A stretch of DNA of 64,000 nt from Curtobacterium sp. A7_M15. GTDB taxonomy: Bacteria; Actinomycetota; Actinomycetes; Actinomycetales; Microbacteriaceae. The stretch lies in the NCBI RefSeq assembly GCF_030705415.1, contig NZ_JAUZED010000003.1, forward strand, positions 20,299-84,298. Direction: 5' to 3'. Shown here piece by piece: positions 59,532 to 64,000 of the stretch. The notes under the pieces are model-generated. The model saw only the letters and a program-made list of their open reading frames with translations. It did not search any database and was not told the origin of the DNA. Each line of letters opens with the position of its first letter. Positions within the stretch are counted from its first letter, which is position 1. The translations under genes were made by a program, and so were the position numbers.

Positions 59532-61016
59532 ATGGCAACGCACAACGTCTTCATCAACCCACTGAGCCTCCGCACCGACGCGGACGGCGCGAAGCTCCTC
59601 CTCCACCTGCCCTGGTACCGCAGCCTGTGGCTCTCCGTCGTGGACGAGATCGTGGTGACCTTCGACGGCCAGGAGCTCACGCAGGACCAGCTCACCTTCC
59701 GCTTGAACGGCCGGTCGTACCGCGTCGCCGAGCTCCGTGAGCAGGTGGACACGCTCTGGTTCCTCCAGGACGTCGCCGAACTCGCCCTCGACCTCGATGC
59801 CCCGGTCACCGTCGGCGAGCACCACACCGTCGAGGTCCGCGCGAAGCTGACGCTCGTCTACATGCAGATCCGACCCGAGCTCTACGTGCCGCAGAACGTC
59901 CACCAGGTGCTCGACCTCGAGGTCCTCCCCCAGGACGCACCGGCAGCGCCCCGGCCGACGGTCCACACGCGCGACGTAACCCCGGAACCGGAGCAACCCG
60001 ACGAGCCGTTCAAGCTCGGCCTCACGCTGTACTCGGCGACGAACGAGATGGTCGCCGGGCACTACGACCTCGACTCGCTCCTCGCCCGCGTCGCCGAGCA
60101 GCAGGTCGGCCCCGGCATCGAGATCGTCGCCTCGCAGATGATCCGCTCCTACCCCGTCGTCACCGCCGAGTTCGAGCGGGAGTGGCGGAGTGCGTTCGAC
60201 CAGTACGGATTCGAGCCGTCGTCGTACGGCGCGAACCTCGACTTCGGGCGACTCCGGACCCGTGACATGGACAACGACGAGGAGTACGAGTTCTCGGCGC
60301 ACATGCTGCGCGGTGCGAAGCGTCTCGGCTTCCCGCTCGTGCGCATCCAGAGCACGCGTCGCGCACTGCTCGAGCGGCTCGTTCCCCTCGCCGAGGAGCT
60401 CGATCTCAAGCTCGGCTACGAGATCCACGCCCCGCACGGCCCGAACACACCCGCGACGATGGAGGTGCGCGAACTGTTCGACGAGCTCGACTCGCCGCTG
60501 CTCGGCTTCGTCGCCGACTTCTCGTCGACGATGCACGCGATGTCGCCAGCCCTGCTCAAGGCGGTCCGTCGTCTCGGCCTCGACGACGCCGCGGTCCAGC
60601 GTCTGCAGGAGATCTGGGCGACCGACGCCCCCGGGACGGAACGGCAGGCACAGTTCCTCGACTACCTCCGCTCGCGGGACATCGAGCCGGCGATCCTCGG
60701 CTCGTTCGCGCACCTGGCGTTCAACATGCACGGGCACGTGCCGATCGAGGAGTGGCAGGACATCATGCCGCAGATCCTGCACGTGCACGCGAAGTTCTAC
60801 GACATCGACGAGGACGGCAACGAGCCGGCGATCGACTACCGCGGGCTCGTGCAGGAGTTCGCGCGAGGTGGCTTCAGCGGGTACATGTCGAGCGAATGGG
60901 AGGGGCACGCCTTCCTCGACGTCGAGGACGCCGACTCGATCGCCCTCGTCCGCGAACAGCACAACCTGATCCGGCGTGCGATGCACGAGGTCATGTCGCC
61001 TACGCTGGCGAAGTAA
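59532..61016 (+). CDS. Fused C-glycoside deglycosidase-like protein (beta domain + alpha TIM barrel)
   Basis: 494 residues, ATG after GAAAGGGAAC, 12 bases from the transporter gene. Residues 1-135 match the DUF6379 pattern of the deglycosidase beta subunit: LHLPWYRSLWLSVVDEIVVT, FRLNGRSYRVAELREQVDT and VRAKLTLVYM. A Pro/Glu linker (about 136-158) leads to a sugar-isomerase-like TIM barrel (160-494) with likely metal ligands in LGYEIHAPHG, FVADFSSTMHAM, ILHVHAKFYDIDED and GYMSSEWEGHAF, as in the alpha subunit. Known enzymes (CarBC, DgpBC) are two-gene complexes that cleave 3-keto C-glycosides. A single-chain version fits with the 3-oxidase next door. Confidence 0.72.
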   Translation: MATHNVFINPLSLRTDADGAKLLLHLPWYRSLWLSVVDEIVVTFDGQELTQDQLTFRLNGRSYRVAELREQVDTLWFLQDVAELALDLDAPVTVGEHHTVEVRAKLTLVYMQIRPELYVPQNVHQVLDLEVLPQDAPAAPRPTVHTRDVTPEPEQPDEPFKLGLTLYSATNEMVAGHYDLDSLLARVAEQQVGPGIEIVASQMIRSYPVVTAEFEREWRSAFDQYGFEPSSYGANLDFGRLRTRDMDNDEEYEFSAHMLRGAKRLGFPLVRIQSTRRALLERLVPLAEELDLKLGYEIHAPHGPNTPATMEVRELFDELDSPLLGFVADFSSTMHAMSPALLKAVRRLGLDDAAVQRLQEIWATDAPGTERQAQFLDYLRSRDIEPAILGSFAHLAFNMHGHVPIEEWQDIMPQILHVHAKFYDIDEDGNEPAIDYRGLVQEFARGGFSGYMSSEWEGHAFLDVEDADSIALVREQHNLIRRAMHEVMSPTLAK

Positions 61017-61042
61017 CCGGACACGACAGACGCGGACGAGGG

Positions 61043-62290
61043 ATGACCACCTACACCGAGACGACTCGACAGGCAGTCGACAGCGTCGGGAGCCTCCTGG
61101 CGGTGGTCAACCTCGTCCGCACCGGTCGTGCACGGACACGACCGGGCCTCGCCCAGACGCTCGGGCTCGGACGCACCGTCATCGCGCAGCGCGTCGACCA
61201 GGCCATCGACGTCGGCTACCTCGAGGAGAGCGAGCTCGGGGAGTCGACGGGTGGTCGTGCTCCGCGAACGCTCCGCTTCCGGTCGGAACGCGGCCACATC
61301 GTCGTCTGCGCGCTCGGTGCCCTGCACATCCGCGTCGGGGTGTCCGACCTCGACGGCACCATCCTGCGCAGTGACCACCGCGAGTGGGACATCGCGCAGG
61401 GCCCGAAGGCGACGCTGCAGGTCGCCCAGGACATGATCGACTCGCTCCTGGCCGGTGTCGACTCCTCGCCGATCTGGGGTGTGGCGGTCGGCGTCCCCGG
61501 TCCGGTCGATTTCGCGACCGGTCGTCCCGTCACCCCGCCGATCATGCCGGGCTGGGACGCCGTCGACATCCGCGGCGCGTTCGAGCGGAAGTACCACGCA
61601 CGCACCTGGGTGGACAACGACGTGAACCTGCTCGCCCTGGCGGAACGTGCCCGCCGCGGTGACGACGAGCACCTCGACCTCATCTACCTCAAGGTCGGGA
61701 CCGGCATCGGCGCGGCGTTCCTGTTCGACGGGCACCTGCACCGCGGTGTCTCCGGCGCGGCAGGCGACATCGGGCACACCCCGGTGGCGAACGGCGACGG
61801 CCTCACCTGCCGCTGCGGCAAGACCGACTGCCTCGAAGCCACGGCCGCCGGCTGGGCGCTCATCCGCGACGCGCAGGACGCCCTCGACGCGGGCGAGGCA
61901 TCCGACCTCCGCCCGACCTCCGAGGCACGGGCCCTCGTGCCCGAGGATCTCGCTCTCGCCGCACGGCGGTTCGACCAGCTCGCCCTCCGACTCGTCGGGC
62001 GGTCGGCGGAGCGCGCCGGGGCGGCGGTCGCCGTCCTCGTGAACGCGCTCAACCCGTCCGTCGTGGTCACCGGCGGGGCGATCAGCTCCGCCAACGACGC
62101 GTTCACCGTCCCCTTCGCACGCGCCGTCCACGACGCCGCACTCCCCTTGACCGCCCGCAACCTCTCGATCGTGCACTCCCAGGCGGATCGTGACGAACCG
62201 ATCGCCGGCGGCAACGCGCTCGTCATCGAGCAGCTCTTCGAGCGCTCGTTCAGCGAATGGTTCGCGGACGGACAACCTACTGCGCCCTGA
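61043..62290 (+). CDS. ROK-family transcriptional regulator
   Basis: 415 residues from ATG 61043, after GACGAGGG. N-terminal winged helix (VVNLVRTGRARTRPGLAQTL, GLGRTVIAQRVDQAIDVGYL), then a sugar-kinase-like domain with VAVGVPGPVDFATG, WVDNDVNLLALAERARRG (catalytic-type Asp) and the zinc motif CRCGKTDCLE. ROK repressors sense sugars or sugar derivatives. Last gene of the plus-strand operon and the probable controller of the divergent promoters. Confidence 0.88.
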   Translation: MTTYTETTRQAVDSVGSLLAVVNLVRTGRARTRPGLAQTLGLGRTVIAQRVDQAIDVGYLEESELGESTGGRAPRTLRFRSERGHIVVCALGALHIRVGVSDLDGTILRSDHREWDIAQGPKATLQVAQDMIDSLLAGVDSSPIWGVAVGVPGPVDFATGRPVTPPIMPGWDAVDIRGAFERKYHARTWVDNDVNLLALAERARRGDDEHLDLIYLKVGTGIGAAFLFDGHLHRGVSGAAGDIGHTPVANGDGLTCRCGKTDCLEATAAGWALIRDAQDALDAGEASDLRPTSEARALVPEDLALAARRFDQLALRLVGRSAERAGAAVAVLVNALNPSVVVTGGAISSANDAFTVPFARAVHDAALPLTARNLSIVHSQADRDEPIAGGNALVIEQLFERSFSEWFADGQPTAP

Positions 62291-62469
62291 TACCCAGCGC
62301 GCGGCAGCGATGGGCAGTCCTGCGGGGTCTGCTTAGAAGGCGTTGGCCTGCCGAGACTGCCTGGCGCGCGTCATTCCTCCCGCGACATGGACGTCAGGTC
62401 AGCAAGACCAGCGGCTGGCCTTCAAAACGGTGGTCCTTCTGATGAATCGTCCTCGGTTGGCTGCCGCTC

Positions 62470-63330
62470 CTATGCGGGTGCCAGCACCGGGTGGTGTGGC
62501 GTTTCGTGGTCAGCGTAGTAGACGGTCTCGAGCTCGTCGGGCGGGACGTGTCCGAGGGTGGAGTGCAGGCGTCTGGCGTTGTACCAGTCGACCCATCCGG
62601 CGGTGACCCATTCGACGTCGGCGATCGTGCGGAGCGGCCCGGGGCGGAACGGGGAGCCGTCTCGGATCGCTTCGTTCTTGAACAGCCCAATCGTCGATTC
62701 GGCGAGGGCGTTGTCGTACGCATCGCCGATCGATCCGATCGACGCGGCGATGCCCTCGAGCGCGAGCGTCTCCGCGAACGCCACGGACGTGAACTGGGAG
62801 CCGGCGTCGCTGTGATGGATCAGACCGTCCTCGGCGGGGTGGCCACCATGGTCGCGTCGCCACAACCCCATCCGCAGCGCGGTCGTCACCAACGGGATCG
62901 TCTTGATCGTCGACGCGTGCCAGCCGACGATCGCGCGCGAGAAGCAGTCGATCACGAACGACACATAGACGAACCCGGCCCACGATCTGACGTACGTGAA
63001 GTCCGCGACCCTGCGCTTGGAGACCTGAAGCCCGCGTCGGCGCAGCAGGGCGGTCATCTTCCGCCGCCCATACATCGATTCGGGAGACGGCTCGCCCTTC
63101 TCGTTCACCCGCACGGCGAGGATCGCGTCGATGACCACCGCGTCCGCGAGGTCGCGGTCGCTGGGCCGGGCCCGTTTCCATGCCCGGTAGGTCCGCTCGG
63201 CGACCTGCACGCCCTGCTCCCGCAGGACCTGGCAGATCGACCCGACCGAGCGGCCTTTGGCCCGCTGCTCCTCGATGAACCCGAGGATCAGCGGCGTCGG
63301 GGGTCGAGTTCCCCGGCGAAGAAAACCGCC
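62470..63330 (-). pseudogene. IS3-family transposase OrfB with internal deletion
   Basis: Integrase core: ADFTYVRSWAGFVYVSFVID (first Asp), DGLIHHSDAGSQFTSVAFAE (second Asp), GSIGDAYDNALAESTIGLFK (Glu), and the C-terminal YNARRLHSTLGHVPPDELE. Between QVSKRRV and ADFTYV about 50 residues normally present (the stretch ending RPN-VWVADF) are missing without loss of frame. DDE residues remain, but the DNA-binding linker is gone, so the element is probably immobile. Confidence 0.75.
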
Positions 63331-63599
63331 GCGTCCCGCAAGATCGCGTTCGCTTCCCGCAGCTCACCGTTCTCCCGCTCGAGCCGGCGGATCCGCTCCG
63401 ACTCGCTCGAGGTGACCCCCTGCCGGTCGCCGGCATCGACCTGCGCCTGCCGCACCCACCGGCGCAAGCTCTCAGCCCCGAACCCCAACCGCGCCGACAC
63501 GCTCTCGCACGCGGCCGTCAGGTTCGGATACTCATCGAGATGATCGAGCACGAGCCGGACCGCACGCTGCTTCGTCTCCTCCGGAATCCTCTTCGGCAT
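63288..63599 (-). CDS. IS3-family transposase OrfA
   Basis: 103 residues from ATG 63599. Helix-turn-helix part PKRIPEETKQRAVRLVLDHL and FGAESLRRWVRQAQVD, then a leucine-zipper-like coil ERIRRLERENGELREANAIL and the DAAVFFAGELD end. The overlap with OrfB contains GCGGTTTTC, a plausible slip site for the -1 frameshift that makes the fusion transposase. Confidence 0.85.
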   Translation of the reverse strand: MPKRIPEETKQRAVRLVLDHLDEYPNLTAACESVSARLGFGAESLRRWVRQAQVDAGDRQGVTSSESERIRRLERENGELREANAILRDAAVFFAGELDPRRR

Positions 63600-63642
63600 G
63601 ATCAACATCTTCCTTCCAGACTCGAAAGGAAACGGCATCACA

Positions 63643-63812
63643 CCGGGGACGGTTCACCGGCACCGGCACCCGCACCGGCACCGGCACCGGCACCGGCACC
63701 GGACGAGGGTGGCGGCGCGACCGCACTCTGCAATGACGGGACGCTTTCCTACGCAGCTCACCACCAAGGGGCTTGCTCTCATCACGGAGGTGTCGCCAAG
63801 TTCTACAGGTGA
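63643..63812 (+). pseudogene. DUF3761 protein, C-terminal fragment
   Basis: Reading from the hexamer repeat, an alternating Pro-Ala linker leads to ATALCNDGTLSYAAHHQGAC and SHHGGVAKFYR, the complete DUF3761 signature with its two cysteines. The N-terminal part (signal peptide) is missing because the IS3 end lies at about 63655. DUF3761 proteins are small secreted proteins of unknown function. Confidence 0.75.
63655..63702. repeat. Hexamer repeat CACCGG x8
   Basis: Eight units of CACCGG, one with a single change (CACCCG at 63667-63672). In the plus frame it encodes the Pro-Ala linker of the DUF3761 fragment. Confidence 0.85.
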
Positions 63813-63942
63813 AACGGTCTGGAACCAACGGCAGCGTCCGTCCCGTCGGGCTGTCGCACGAGCGGGGCGAGGATGTCGGCGCTCGCTCCTACGGTGTGGG
63901 TAATGCTCACGTCCGTGAGCGCTGATGGCAAAGGAGCCGATC

Positions 63943-64000
63943 ATGCGAGTCGCCCCGTATCACTCGACGAATCAGTCAGACCCCGACGTTCACCACGACG
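63943..64000 (+). CDS. Start of a gene running off the right edge
   Basis: ATG 63943 is preceded by AAAGGAG at seven bases; the 19 codons to the end of the window are open (MRVAPYHSTNQSDPDVHHD). Too short to identify. Confidence 0.5.
   Translation, partial: MRVAPYHSTNQSDPDVHHD

Larger units (their letters stand above)
62470..63655 (-). mobile_element. IS3-family element (IS51-like), internally deleted
   Basis: Two overlapping minus-strand frames, orfA (63599-63288) and orfB (about 63330-62470), in the -1 arrangement of IS3 elements. The outer right end lies about 63655, where TGAACCGTCCCCGG (read on the minus strand) meets a DUF3761 gene fragment. The left end, between 62330 and 62460, could not be fixed. 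Confidence 0.75.

Noticed and set aside
58977..60986. 669-codon minus-strand frame opposite the MFS and deglycosidase genes
   Set aside because: Very charged antisense sequence with no domains; both plus-strand genes are well supported.
63598..63750. Plus-strand frame with alternating His-Arg residues at the hexamer repeat
   Set aside because: It is the repeat read in the wrong frame; the neighbouring frame gives the Pro-Ala linker and the DUF3761 signature.

Overview
This is high-GC DNA with short AGGAG-type ribosome binding sites, frequent GTG/TTG starts and almost exclusively actinobacterial gene families: Lsr2, an LAxTG-type surface anchor, VbhA/Fic, MSMEG_0565-type glycosyltransferase and DUF3761. 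It looks like a plant- or soil-associated member of Microbacteriaceae, and Curtobacterium would fit (inference). Many insertion-sequence scraps, three serine recombinases and at least ten broken genes mark it as an accessory region, either a plasmid or a chromosomal island. No rRNA, tRNA or CRISPR array was seen. LAYOUT 1-17 kb: IS3 and IS481 scraps; a secreted SGNH hydrolase; two long paralogous secreted proteins (2437-4872 and 8730-11108) that share a leader, signal peptide and repeat region but have unrelated C-terminal domains, each followed by a different small gene. I read these as two polymorphic toxin/immunity pairs. Three serine resolvases, a VbhA/Fic toxin-antitoxin operon and a truncated ArdC/VapBC patch complete a plasmid-like backbone. 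LAYOUT 17-30 kb: a remnant of a Nit1C/MSMEG_0565-type cluster (ligase, glycosyltransferase, cut-off AIR-synthase-like gene), a PDDEXK nuclease, Lsr2, a cell-wall-anchored adhesin translationally coupled to an HdeD-like protein, and several frameshifted membrane-protein genes. LAYOUT 29-40 kb: a compact minus-strand run that may be one operon: YczE-like protein, DUF1269 protein, aspartate:alanine antiporter AspT, aspartate 4-decarboxylase AspD, an ABC-ATPase-like protein without a Walker A motif, a YhgE/Pip membrane protein and a butanediol dehydrogenase. An AraC-family regulator gene lies upstream, and a 21-bp-period direct repeat suited to such a regulator lies between the two. AspD and AspT together would exchange aspartate for alanine and consume a proton, giving acid resistance and proton motive force. 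LAYOUT 40-48 kb: a TetR-controlled 4,5-dihydroxyphthalate-decarboxylase-like and amidohydrolase operon bounded by matching palindromes; a gene graveyard (VbhA, LacI, SulP, IS30 fragments); and two short-chain dehydrogenases divergent from a TetR gene. LAYOUT 48-52 kb: a dead IS5-family element and a block of small membrane-protein genes lying between two inverted IS ends. LAYOUT 52-62 kb: a catabolic cluster for glycosides. A GMC-type sugar oxidase, Gfo/Idh/MocA oxidoreductase, xylose-isomerase-like enzyme and GPH sugar transporter lie on the minus strand. Divergent from them are an MFS transporter, a ROK regulator and a protein that appears to fuse the beta (DUF6379) and alpha (TIM-barrel) subunits of C-glycoside deglycosidase. 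The expected route is oxidation of the sugar at C3, cleavage of the C-glycosidic bond, then reduction or isomerisation of the freed 3-keto sugar. LAYOUT 62-64 kb: an internally deleted IS3 element that has cut a DUF3761 gene, and the first codons of one more gene.
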